From positions 32,234,256-32,298,255 of the forward strand of contig NC_061508.1 of the NCBI RefSeq assembly GCF_022539505.1: a stretch of DNA of 64,000 nt, given 5' to 3'. Position 1 is the stretch's first letter, and each line of letters opens with the position of its first letter. The notes beneath the pieces are model-generated. The model did not search any database. It was not told the origin of the DNA and saw only the letters and a list, made by a program, of their open reading frames with translations. This stretch comes from Lolium rigidum. Taxonomy: Eukaryota > Streptophyta > Magnoliopsida > Poales > Poaceae. Position numbers and translations under genes: made by a program. Below, piece by piece: positions 55,501 through 64,000 of this stretch.

Positions 55501-58500
55501 CAAGCTCTCCATGGATGAGAAGATGCAGGGCAAGGCCCCTGGTGCGGCCTCCTCCTCCATGGCCTTCATCACGTACCTGCGTCCGCCCGCTCCGTTCGGC
55601 AACCATGGTGGCCATGGCTCGTTCGGCGCGCAGAACTCTCCTTCACCGAATCAAGGCCACCAGAAGCGCAAGAGGTTCAACAACCACGGCGGCTACCCCA
55701 ACACCTCCGCCCCCAACTCGGCGCGGTGAAGGTGACAGGCCAGGCCTGGACCATGCCTGTCCAAGGGCGTGCCGAGTTGGGGGCGGAGCTGTTGGGGTAG
55801 CCGCCGTGGTTGCTGAACCTCTTCCGCTTCTGGTGGCCTTGATTCGGTGAAGGAGAGTTTTGCGCGCCGAAGGAGCCATGGTTGCCGGACGGAGCGGGCG
55901 GACGCGGGTACGTGATGAAGGCCGTGGAGGAGGAGGCCGCACCAGGGCCCTGCATCTTCTCATCCGGCGGCGAAGAAGAGGGTGGCGGCCTCGGTCTGGA
56001 TGTACTTCCCTACGGTCTCGTGGCGTTCGTGGAGGCCACGGACGAGTTGAAGAAGTGCATGGGTCTTCAGAGGTTACCCTAGGTCACGGAGTTCGTCTGA
56101 GATGGCCTTGAGCTTACCGATGTAGACGCTGAGAGGGTTCTCGAGCTGCTTGGTGTTGTGGAACTCGTCGGAGAGCATCATGGCGCGGGCTAGACCGCTG
56201 TTGCGGAAGAGGGTCTCTATGGCCACCCAGATGGTGCAGGCGGTGGCGCCCAGGGAGGAGACGGCGGTGCGGAGCTCAGGCGTGATGAGGTCGTAGATCC
56301 ATCCCTTGACGATGAAGTCGAGGGAGAGCCACTCCGGATCGGCAGGATTGGCGACGTGGTCGAGGACTTGGTAGATGGCGAGCTTCATCTCCACGCGGTC
56401 TCGCCAGAGCGCGTAAGAACCGCGCTGCAGGTCCAGGACGTCTTCAGGCTGGCCGCGGAGGGATATGGTGGATAGGGTGAAGGAAGAATGGCGAGGGGTG
56501 GGGGCGTGGAAGGTTGGGTTAATGGTGGTGGAGAGGGAAGGGCTGGTGGCGGCGGAGGTGCCCGCGCCGGTGGTGCCGGAGGTGGCCGCGCCGGCGGCCG
56601 GGCGGTGCCCGTCATAGTAGGATCGGAGAGGTTTAGGGAGAGTCTGATACCATGTAAACAGGGAACAGAAGTAACTATTGCAACACACTTTATTGATCTG
56701 AAACAAATTACAATATATAGGCTCGTACAAGAGAGCGAGAGAGAGTCGTGGTGGTTAGAGAGATCCTAGCTAAGTCAGTGGCGAAGGACGAAAAAAATCT
56801 TAGGTAGGGCGAACTTTGAATGATGCAAATACCAAATAGTTCTAAAAGGTAATAATATCTCAATACAATAAAAATAAAAAATATTTGATTATAAGTATAA
56901 CCTAAAAAAACATACGAATAATGCTAACTCAACGGCAAAGCTTTACATCTTCTTAAAAAATATGATGTAATTAAATAATCAAGACATTTGATTATTCCTT
57001 GTTCGATGCAACTCGATTTTGAGTATTTTTGTTCCTAGAAAATTCCTTTCAATTGTTGATGTCGTCACGGGTAAAGCCTATGTCATCTTAATGGAGTAAT
57101 AAGGCGGGCGGAGAAAGTATTACTTATCTTTAAAATATCTAAAAATCTTCAATTCTACAAGTATGTATAATGAATAACTCGAGTTTATCTTGTATATACT
57201 ATGGTACATTCAATGATAAATTTCTGCAATACAAGCAATATTATTCACATTGAATCTAGAATATGAGTTTATATTTGAAGGTAAAAATAGTCTATGTTTT
57301 TGGTCTGTAATCGATTTTGCGCAGTGTTTTTACTGAAACACGCATAACTTTCTCATACGGAGTCCATTTTCGATGTATGACCACTCAAAATTTTCAGAAA
57401 AAACACGCGCATCTAAGTGTATTTACCAAAAATTAAGGTAGGGCGGCTGCCCTACCTTGCCCTACTGGGAGCTCCGCCCCTGAGCTAAGTGCACGGTGAA
57501 CTTGAAGTACATGCAGAGAAACATTGACTAAGAGGATAAGCAATGCTGGACTAAGAGGATAAGCAATGCTGGACTAAGTCTAGTCTAACAATCTGTATCA
57601 ATTAGACAATTACTACTTCCTCCGTTCACTAATGTAAGACATTTTAGATATTTCAATTGGACTAGATGCGGACCAAAATGAGTGAAACTACACACTAAAA
57701 CACGTCTAGATACGTGCATTTACGAGAAAAGCTAAAAGGTCTTACATTAGTGAATGGAGGGAGTACAAGATATGGGTTGCATCACATTTTTCCAGCAAGC
57801 TAGGGATAGCTATCTGCGTTGAACGCTGTGGCTTAGTCAGAACTTGATACATGTAGACTGTACTGTACCGGTATTGTGCAACTGGTTGTGGGTGTGGGGT
57901 CTATTATTTTACAATAAATTGATTAAGAGTTCTGCAAAGATGCTTGGATTTGGCACTCGTCATTGTTGGTTCAATGCCTGTGTTTGAGTATTATATTGGA
58001 TAATACCTTAAAAGTTCCTCGCCGAGGGTGTGATTCTATCCTCTTTGATGTTAATACATAAAGGTTGGTTGTAGAGCTCGTCTGAGTAGAGGATACCATC
58101 AGTTGATAACAGGATACAGTTGTCAAGATATCTATGGAGTTTATACTTTATATAGGTGCATTGTTGGTTACTTGAAGGGAGACAATGAACAATCTTGTGT
58201 GGCTGGAGAATTTACTGGAAATAATAGATGGCTGGAGGTCTTGAAGGTGTAATTTTTGTAATGATCACCGCTCTTTGCCTGGACTGGATCTGCACGAAAT
58301 TCCCACCTACCTAATATTTCATGGAATGAACACTTTGGTGCATTCATAACCATATTAGTAAGTGCAGCATAACGATATATACACTGTTTGTAATGATCGA
58401 ATAATGATAATGTGGCAAATACTAAAGATCAAAACCAAGTAGTGGTGTATCCAAGTAGCATCTCATGCTTGAAGCCTGGACATATATTATGCCGATGATT

Positions 58501-61492
58501 TAGCAAAGTCTAAGTTTTCAAAGTAAACCATCGGCAACCAACAATTCTCGTATGCAAGGAAATATGCATTGTTCTCTTTTAAGTTTGTAAGTGCTGGTGC
58601 TGTTTCTTTGTGATCCATTGCAACTCGCTGGTACACGATATGAAAAAACTATACTCTATAGAAACTTACCAGGTGCTGTTTCTAGTGTCTCAACATGCAT
58701 AATTTTTCTCTCTATTTTGATAGTATGTGTTCTCTTCTTAACCAGTGTAGATTTTATTGAAACTACCAATGACAGTATTGTGTTGGTTTCGGCTTCTTGA
58801 CAGGCATCTGGCAACTCGAGTGCTCTCTTCCTAACCGCTGCTGCCCAAAATCTCTTGTGCATGAAGTTAGCGGAGGAGGCTGGTGTCAAGATTGTAAGCC
58901 CATGGATAACATGGTTCAAGGTTGCTAGTTTGCCTGCCATCATTTCCCTCCTAGCAACACCTTATTTGCTATACAAAATATTCCCTCCTGAAATAAAGGA
59001 CACTCCTGAAGCCCCTGCATTAGCTGCTAAAAAACTGGAGAAAATGGGCCCAGTGACAAAAAATGAATGGGTAATGGTTGCTACAATGCTTCTTGCAGTC
59101 TCACTTTGGATTTTCGGGTAAGATTCTGTATCTCGACTAAATTATTTCTCTGCATGAGTTGACCTGCTAGAATTTTTTTTTATGATTTATCTTTCAGTGT
59201 AGCATTCTCATGAGCGGTATCTAGCTGCTTCTCTCAATTGCATTACACAATACACACACATCACATGATCTAGCTGGTGCGTGCAGACTTAGTAGTTGTA
59301 TAAAACTATCAAAATAAGAGAGATACATAGCAGGATACTACTCCCTCCGTCCCATTTTAATTAACTTGACTGTCTTTTTTGCGAAAACCCCCCACCTTTT
59401 CTTGTTTTTTGAGCGTACACCACGACCCCGTCGACGCAGCTCCCCGACACGGAACGGAAACCCCGTCGGTCGGCCCCGTCCGTCCCCTCCTCTCCCAAAT
59501 CGATCGAATCGAATCGAACCCAAATCCCCACCCAAACCCCGATCGCTAGGTCTCCGGCGATGGCCAGCCTCCACGCCGGACTCAGCACCGGCCGTCTCCG
59601 CATCTACACTCCGGCGCTGTATGACGACGGCTCCCCGTGGCACAAGGAGAGGGAGCAGGACAGGTCTCAGCTCCTCCTCAAGATCCAGAGCCACTACCAG
59701 GAGGCCCTCGACCGGCTCACCGGCTCCGACGTCCTACGGCGCTTCCTCCCCTCGGGGGTCTGCGTCGGCCTGCTCGATCCGGTCTCCAACATCATCGTCA
59801 ATGCCCTCCTCGCCGCCACGGCAGACATGGCCTCGCCGCCGGTCGCCGTCGACTGGACCGATCTCGGGGACACGGAGCGGCACTCCCTCGATCTCGGGCA
59901 GGCGGAGCTGGAGGCTGTCGCGGAGCCTGACCCCGACACTCGCCCAGACACGTCCCCGTCGCCGCCGCCGGCAGCAGCTCCCCGTCGCCGCCGCCGTGCG
60001 TGGCGGGCCCCAGCAGGAGCGGGCGGAGGCGGGTGGCATCCTCATCGATCCAGCTCGATCGATCCAGTGCTTGACGGAGGTTACTGTTTTTGTTAAGGAC
60101 TGGACTGTAAAATGTGATTAGTGAACTGTTTTTCTCCTCCCGCGTTGATTAAAACGGGACGGAGGGAGTATTTAATAAATATATTCATGATAGCTTTCTA
60201 GCCCACCATGGGTGATGCTAGCGAGTAAGCCCCTGGGTGACTTATTCAGTTGTGACGAACTTTTATCATTATGGCACCAAAATTTGTTCCATCTCGGAAG
60301 CTGGATTACTCATGAAATCTTTATTTACAGTTACTTTCCATATATTATGGGTTTTAGTACATGTTATCTTAAGAGTTAAGAGGCAGTATGACGAAAATAA
60401 AATCTAAATAGGAAACTAAAACGCCAATGGAAGTTCTTCAAAAATGCTGAAGTGTTCAAAATATGGCTTCTGTATTAACTGTTACACAACTTGTTCTACA
60501 GGGATGTTATTGGTGTGTCCAGTGTTGTTGCTGCAATGATTGGGCTCTCTATTCTACTTCTGCTTGGGGTGCTGAACTGGGATGATTGCTTGAATGAAAA
60601 GTCTGCATGGGACACCTTAGCTTGGTTTGCCATTCTAGTTGGAATGGCGGGGCAGCTCACTAACGTCGGGATTGTCTCGTGGATGTCAAATTGTGTTGCA
60701 AAGGTTCTCCAATCTTTCTCATTGAGTTGGCCTGCAGCATTTGGTGTTCTTCAGGCCTCCTATTTCTTTATTCACTATCTATTTGCAAGCCAAACTGCAC
60801 ATGTTGGAGCTCTATACGCGGCATTCCTTGCCATGCACCTAGCAGCTGGTGTTCCTGCTATACTCTCAGCGCTTGCTTTGACGTACAATTCAAATCTCTT
60901 TGGTGCACTAACACATTATAGTAGTGGACAGTCTGCATTATACTATGGAGGTAATTTTACTTTTCACCTACCCGGATTCAAATTTGTTCTCCTTCACAAG
61001 CACTTTATGCTACATGCCCATCTGTTTAATGTCTCTGCCTCCGAATAATCACCACCTAATATGTGTTCAGTTTGGTATTTTAATGTAGTACACATCTTGA
61101 CAAAACCATTTTTATATATTTGGAGTTGTTTGCTTGGAATGTGTATTTTAATGTACACATCTTGACAAAGCTATTTCACTAGGTATGGGTAGTGTTAGTG
61201 TATGTATAAACCACCATCATATTTTAAAAGATTGCCGTTCCAGATGGAGCATCTAATATAGAGCTTTAACAAGTAAATGCACAGATACATGCATTTGCGG
61301 AGGTTCCTTTGTTTATTTAACTTCAGGTTTCCCATATTAGGATTTTGACTAAATCAGTGTTATTTTTGCACTGCAGCTGGTTATGTTGACCTTCCTGATG
61401 TATTCAAGCTGGGGATTACAGCAGCGGCCATTAACGCTTTGATTTGGGGAGTAGTTGGTACTTTTTGGTGGAAATTCCTGGGTCTTTACTGA
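51794..61492 (+). CDS. DIT2: Chloroplast glutamate/malate translocator (dicarboxylate transporter 2), four exons
   Basis: CDS joins 51794-52570, 58804-59117, 60502-60950 and 61377-61492: 552 codons including the stop, all with GT-AG borders and consistent phases. The product is a DASS-family antiporter of the inner plastid envelope. Such proteins exchange glutamate or other dicarboxylates for malate and serve photorespiratory ammonia refixation and, in C4 grasses, malate transport. Residues 1 to about 60 are a Ser/Pro/His/Arg-rich transit peptide. The rest is hydrophobic with about 12-14 membrane segments. Signature stretches are [18 protein letters not shown] (from residue 211) and [18 protein letters not shown] (exon 3 end). 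[16 protein letters not shown] and [16 protein letters not shown] fit DiT2 and not the oxoglutarate/malate carrier DiT1. No frame damage is seen. Intron 1 (6.2 kb) and intron 2 are expanded by mobile elements. Confidence 0.95.
53028..53194 (-). repeat. 3' LTR of copia H
   Basis: About 167 bp, TGTAAACAGGG to GTCTAGTCTA. It lacks about 30 bp (the TATATAGGCTCG part) present in the other LTR and the final ACA. Confidence 0.83.
53195..54708 (-). pseudogene. Copia RT and RNase H of H (interrupted)
   Basis: The N-terminal RT part (54708 down) reads [40 protein letters not shown] and [19 protein letters not shown] 153-bp DNA-transposon fragment (54425-54273) then replaces the middle of RT. The frame resumes [20 protein letters not shown] and passes the catalytic [12 protein letters not shown] shift follows, then the connection ([20 protein letters not shown]) and RNase H ([49 protein letters not shown]). 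These are classic Ty1/copia motifs. Confidence 0.9.
54273..54425. mobile_element. Truncated hAT-like fragment inside copia H RT
   Basis: The right end is the complement of CAGAGGCGGAGCTATG, similar to the CAGGGGCGGAGCTCC end of the hAT element at 56776-57482. The left end shows no matching inverted repeat. RT codons around it are missing, so insertion was followed by deletion. Confidence 0.55.
54710..55722 (+). repeat. Left arm of ~1-kb inverted repeat (copia LTR part + gag)
   Basis: Plus-oriented copy of the LTR end (CTATATATTGTAATCTG ... CCCTGTTTACA), the PBS TGGTATCAGA, and gag starting [16 protein letters not shown] at 54851. Gag text includes [20 protein letters not shown] and [21 protein letters not shown] small deletion near 55165 breaks the frame. 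It pairs with 55771-56752. Confidence 0.9.
55771..56752 (-). repeat. Right arm of inverted repeat (copia gag + LTR part)
   Basis: Minus-oriented gag, in the normal direction of H. It contains the same gag text and, unlike the left arm, the uninterrupted [20 protein letters not shown]. It is missing a stretch corresponding to about 55380-55470 of the left arm. A 48-bp spacer (55723-55770), itself with GACAGGC/GCCTGTC, separates the arms. Confidence 0.9.
56653..57590 (-). repeat. 5' LTR of copia H, split by a hAT element
   Basis: TGTAAACAGGG to AGTCTAACA. Without the 707-bp hAT element and its 8-bp duplication the LTR is about 223 bp. A 24-bp piece (CTAAGAGGATAAGCAATGCTGGA) is tandemly doubled near 57529-57575. 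Confidence 0.87.
56776..57482. mobile_element. Non-autonomous hAT-type element (707 bp)
   Basis: AGCTAAGT at 56768-56775 and 57483-57490 is an 8-bp target duplication, the hallmark of hAT. The ends are CAGTGGCGAAGGA and the complement of CAGGGGCGGAGCTCC. The inside is AT-rich with no ORF of note. Confidence 0.85.
57616..57763. mobile_element. Stowaway MITE in DiT2 intron 1
   Basis: 148 bp flanked by TA. The ends CTTCCTCCGTTCACTAATGT and CTCCCTCCATTCACTAATGT (complement strand) are inverted repeats, giving a near-complete hairpin, as in Tc1/mariner-type Stowaway elements. Confidence 0.9.
58804..59117 (+). CDS. DIT2: DiT2 exon 2
   Basis: 314 bases after acceptor TTCTTGACAG. It reads [20 protein letters not shown] to [13 protein letters not shown] plus two bases, then donor GTAAGA. 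It holds two or three membrane segments and the loop [16 protein letters not shown]. Confidence 0.95.
59341..60168. mobile_element. Mariner/Stowaway-like element with captured ORF in DiT2 intron 2
   Basis: 828 bp flanked by TA (59339-59340 and 60169-60170). The ends are CTCCCTCCGTCCCATTTTAA and, on the complement, CTCCCTCCGTCCCGTTTTAA. This is far longer than a normal Stowaway MITE (about 100-300 bp), and GC-rich coding-like DNA fills the middle. No transposase is present. Confidence 0.82.
59560..60096 (+). CDS. Captured ORF inside the mariner-like element (178 aa)
   Basis: The start at 59560 has context GGCGATGGCC and follows a CG-rich leader (GATCGAATCGAATCG). The product begins [20 protein letters not shown], continues [20 protein letters not shown] and [20 protein letters not shown], then turns into Pro/Arg/Gly-rich low-complexity sequence, the point where homology to any parent gene probably ends. 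No catalytic motif is recognised. The N-terminal 110 residues look like normal plant protein, so this is probably a gene fragment acquired by the transposon. It is in the same direction as DiT2, within its intron. Confidence 0.5.
   Translation: MASLHAGLSTGRLRIYTPALYDDGSPWHKEREQDRSQLLLKIQSHYQEALDRLTGSDVLRRFLPSGVCVGLLDPVSNIIVNALLAATADMASPPVAVDWTDLGDTERHSLDLGQAELEAVAEPDPDTRPDTSPSPPPAAAPRRRRRAWRAPAGAGGGGWHPHRSSSIDPVLDGGYCFC
60502..60950 (+). CDS. DIT2: DiT2 exon 3
   Basis: 449 bases after acceptor TTCTACAG, entering in phase 2. It reads [20 protein letters not shown] to [10 protein letters not shown], then donor GTAATT. It contains the C-terminal family signature. Confidence 0.95.
61377..61492 (+). 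CDS. DIT2: DiT2 exon 4
   Basis: Acceptor CACTGCAG, then [20 protein letters not shown] to FWWKFLGLY and TGA at 61490-61492. The ending WWKFLGLY is typical of the family. Confidence 0.95.
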
Positions 61493-62457
61493 GGGTGCCT
61501 CCTGCAGTGTATGTTGACGAAAATTGTTCTTTGGTTCGCAAGTAAACCGTCGGCTCATCTTTCTTAAGAGGTGTTTGGTGGATTGTATAATAAAAGAGCA
61601 CTGTTCATCACTCGAATTTGTGAACATGCTATTTGTAAAATATAATTTCCTTCATTCCAAATTATGAGACTTTTTGATAGGCTAAAATATTACTGTATGA
61701 GGGTTCACATAGGTTGTTAATTGTCTTGTATCTCCATTTTGTATAACTAAATCCAATGTGTCGAGGGGCGAGTTTTGACCCTGAACTTTGCATTTTCTTG
61801 ATGTGCATATTGCGTAGGGCATGTCATGTTTTATACTCCATCTGTCCCGTGAAACTTGTCTTTATCCAAATCTGAGTGTAACTAGATACGTCCAAATTTG
61901 AATAAAGGTAATACAAGTTTCAATGAGACGGAGGGAGTATTATAAACATCTGGAACCACAAATTAACATTACTAAGTTTATCATGTAATAGTATCTTTCA
62001 TTGTTATATTAACTGGGTGCTGCATAGAGAGGGCCAAGAACAGTTTGTTAGAAATCGATGTACTGTAGAATTAGTTAATTTTCAGTCAACAAATCCAACT
62101 GAGATATAATTTCACGAAAAGGAAAAAAAGACCTCCCTTGCTCCCAGAGGAGACTGGAAATAGAAAGGGGAACAACCAAAGGAAAACCCCACTCGCCACT
62201 CTCCTCCAGTCTCTCCACGAGCGCCCACAGACCATGGAGATTCCACTGAGCACTTCTCTACTGTCCTAGGAGACGATTTGGTCGGAGACGGAGGAGAGGG
62301 CAACCATGGCGGCGATTCTGGGGCAGCAGAAGAAGCATCAGCGGAGGCACACCCGCCTCTCCCCGTTCCCCTTCCCCCGGTCACCTCTCACCTGATAAAA
62401 TCTTAGTTCCTCCACAATATCCTCAGCTCTCGGATCACATCATACCCCCTCTTTTCC
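61493..62457. other. Intergenic: DiT2 3' UTR and HD-Zip upstream region
   Basis: The first 150 bases are the likely 3' UTR. A Stowaway MITE lies at 61836-61937. From about 62090 the DNA is CT-rich and may be the HD-Zip leader. A 29-codon plus-strand ORF (62306-62395) could be an upstream ORF if transcription starts before it. Confidence 0.5.
61836..61937. mobile_element. Short Stowaway MITE
   Basis: 102 bp flanked by TA, with ends CTCCATCTGTCCCGTGAAAC and, on the complement, CTCCCTCCGTCTCATTGAAA. Confidence 0.85.
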
Positions 62458-62949
62458 TTGGCGACTCTGAGAACGGCTGGGCATGAGGAGACGCGCCCTT
62501 CTTCCGGTGGTTTGCAGTGGTATGTAATCTTTTCTTCATCTTTGGGCGATGTTGCTTACTGGAGCTGTGAGGTTTGGTCTGATGTGGGGGTGTTTGTTTT
62601 CGAAGAAGATGATTTTGGTGGCGCGGGGATGGAGGAGGATCTGGAGGAGGATACCGCGATGTACGGCGGCGGCGCAGGGGAGAAGAAGCGCCGGCTGAAC
62701 GGGGAGCAGGTGCGCGCGCTGGAGCGGAGCTTCGAGAAGGACACCCGGCTGGATCCGGAGCACAAGGAGCGGCTGGCGCGCGACCTCGGCCTGCAGCCCC
62801 GCCAGGTCTCCGTCTGGTTCCAGAACCGCCGCGCGCGCTGGAAGACCAAGCAGCTCGAGCGCGACTACGCCGCGCTCCGCCAGTCCTTTGACGCGCTCCG
62901 CGCCGACCACGACGCCCTCCGCCGCGACAAGGACGGCCTCCTCGCCGAG
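62458..62949 (+). CDS. HD-Zip exon with homeodomain
   Basis: Ends CTCGCCGAG before donor GTAGCT, phase 0. Family-like sequence begins near [17 protein letters not shown] (about 62600). Confidence 0.85.
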
Positions 62950-63442
62950 GTAGCTAGCTAGCTAGATCGATCGTTCCTGGAAACACTCTTACTACTAGTG
63001 CGAAAAATCTGTGCAATGCGTGTGACGTTTGGCGGGTCATTCGTGGCAGATCAAGGAGCTGAAGGTGAAGCTCGGGGACGACGGCGCCGCGGCGAGCTTC
63101 TCGACGGCGAAGGAGGACCAGGCGGCGTCCGGCGTCGAGCCCGCGGTGGCGGCCGCGGCGGCGCAGGGCTCATCCGAGAGCGACTCCAGCGAGGTGCTGA
63201 ACGACGCGGAGCTGACGCCCGACAAGCAGCAGCAGCAGGCCACAGCGGAGCCGGTGGTGCCGGGGGCAGCTGTGCTCCACGGCGAGGGGCTCTTCGACGG
63301 GCACCAGCTGCTGAAGGTGGAGGACGACGAGGCCGCGTTCCTCGGCGACGACGACGCGGCGTGCGGGGGCTTCTTCGCCGACGAGCAGCCGCCGTCGCTG
63401 CCGTGGTGGACGGAGCCCACGGAGCAGTGGACTTTGCACTGA
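62458..63442 (+). CDS. HD-Zip class I transcription factor, two exons (HOX4/HOX20-like)
   Basis: CDS joins 62458-62949 and 63050-63442, giving 294 residues if the first ATG is used. The protein is a nuclear DNA-binding factor; HD-Zip I proteins bind pseudopalindromic CAATNATTG sites as dimers and act in growth and drought responses. The homeodomain lies at residues about 76-134 ([20 protein letters not shown] ... [14 protein letters not shown]). The leucine zipper follows at once ([20 protein letters not shown]) and crosses the intron at LLAE/IKEL, the usual place. The C-terminus is acidic and ends in an aromatic motif ([11 protein letters not shown]), as in rice HOX4/HOX20. The N-terminus is unsure: residues 1 to about 47 do not look family-like, and a GTATGT donor-like site at 62520 suggests an upstream intron. 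The ATG at 62629 is another possible start. Confidence 0.9.
63050..63442 (+). CDS. HD-Zip last exon
   Basis: After acceptor [30 protein letters not shown], then Ser/Ala-rich and acidic parts, a [16 protein letters not shown] end segment, and TGA at 63440-63442. Confidence 0.93.
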   Translation: MKELKVKLGDDGAAASFSTAKEDQAASGVEPAVAAAAAQGSSESDSSEVLNDAELTPDKQQQQATAEPVVPGAAVLHGEGLFDGHQLLKVEDDEAAFLGDDDAACGGFFADEQPPSLPWWTEPTEQWTLH

Positions 63443-64000
63443 GCTGAGGTAGCACCGTAGCAGGGTAGCTGGTAGCAGCCAGGGAGGAACAATGTACCTG
63501 GGGGCGAATAAGAATTCAGCGAGGTGGTTTCCGCAGTTTTGCTGAAATTAGAAAAATGAACCTTGTATTTTCTTGCTATTCTGCCTTTCCCGTAGAACTG
63601 TGCAAGGCAGGCTCTCAAGCGCAAGCTAGAAATGGTATTTCGGCATTTGTTGCAAACCCAAACCCGGGCTGAGAGGAAAGAAAAGTTGATGAGAGATTAG
63701 GGAAATTGTGCAAAAGTAGGATGGAGATTGGAAGGAAAAGAAGGGAAAACGACAGTGGGAAAGGAGTAGTGTGGAGGAAGCAAGCAAAGGCGCTGGCCGC
63801 TGGCCGCTGGAAGAACAGTATCGCTGTCGGTGGTCCCGGTGCCACGTGAAAAGCTGGCTAGTTGGTGATAGCGATTCACGGTGTCCACAAGGCACAGCTA
63901 GCTGCCAGGTTTCTGGTTCCCCCTTCTACCCTTGCTCCTCTTGCGTGGCTGAGAACAATTTCCGCATCAATCGTCCAACTCTTTCTTTTTGGGACTATCT
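63443..64000. other. HD-Zip 3' UTR and downstream DNA
   Basis: No further gene is seen. A pyrimidine-rich minus-strand tract (about 63655-63775) gives short open frames that are not supported. Confidence 0.5.

Larger units (their letters stand above)
53028..57590 (-). mobile_element. H: rearranged copia element in DiT2 intron 1
   Basis: ATCTG at 53023-53027 and 57591-57595 is the 5-bp target duplication. Both LTRs have TGTAAACAGGG at the left edge on plus. In its own direction: 5' LTR (57590-56653, with a hAT element inside), PBS TGGTATCAGA, gag (to about 55771), then an inverted second copy of gag plus part of the LTR (55722-54710), then RT/RNase H (54708-53195), then 3' LTR (53194-53028). 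Integrase and most of protease are missing. It lies antisense to the host gene. Confidence 0.9.

Noticed and set aside
55860..56111. Plus-strand ORFs in the right arm of the inverted repeat
   Set aside because: Antisense shadows of copia gag.
51794..61492. Alternative identity DiT1 (2-oxoglutarate/malate translocator)
   Set aside because: Sequences around residues 100-260 and in exon 2 fit DiT2 and differ from DiT1, which has other residues in these segments.
62112..62384. Minus-strand 90-codon ORF upstream of HD-Zip
   Set aside because: CT-rich leader complement without domain or conserved start; taken as chance.

Overview
The window is nuclear DNA of a flowering plant, almost certainly a pooid grass (wheat, barley, oat or ryegrass relatives). 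The reasons are the nested LTR retrotransposons, the abundance of LTRs beginning TGATACGTCTC and Stowaway MITEs with CTCCCTCCGT ends, and two host genes whose proteins read as grass-type plastid dicarboxylate transporter and HD-Zip class I factor. There is no sign of a bacterial or organellar source. The exact genus cannot be told from sequence alone.

Positions 1-50094 are mobile DNA with no intact host gene. A Ty3/gypsy chromovirus-like element (B, minus strand, 2944-31536) is the scaffold. It carries an extra coiled-coil ORF, gag, protease, RT, RNase H, integrase and chromodomain between LTRs of about 4.1 kb. Four elements lie in it. A1 (1-2943) sits in its 3' LTR, C (5927-12596) in its RT, and A2 (18471-30318) in its 5' LTR. 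A2 is in turn split by a complete 4.76-kb gag-only element (19846-24609). Most junctions are fixed by 5-bp target-site duplications: GTGAC for C, GTGGT for A2, GGGGT for the gag-only element.

A PIF/Harbinger-type element follows (32125-33184). Then come the non-autonomous LTR elements D (33989-41073), E (41074-43591) and F (43592 to the gap), each inserted in the one before. A LINE fragment lies in D. After a 100-N assembly gap comes the 3' half of another A element (A4, 43926-48313), which is inserted in a copia element with 131-bp LTRs (48314-50094).

From 50.1 kb the DNA is genic. A chloroplast glutamate/malate translocator of the DiT2/DCT type (51794-61492, four exons, 551 codons plus stop) is followed by an HD-Zip I transcription factor (62458-63442, two exons). 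Intron 1 of the transporter carries a copia element with an approximately 1-kb inverted duplication of its gag, plus hAT and Stowaway insertions. Intron 2 carries a mariner/Stowaway-like element with a captured open reading frame.

The points most worth following are: an intron-bearing, antisense plant-mobile-domain gene inside A2; three consecutive hairpins in the transcribed leader of every A-family LTR; three elements (C, D, E) that share one LTR/PBS/PPT chassis but carry different ORFs; and the palindromic copia gag inside a host intron, which could act as a natural hairpin-RNA locus.
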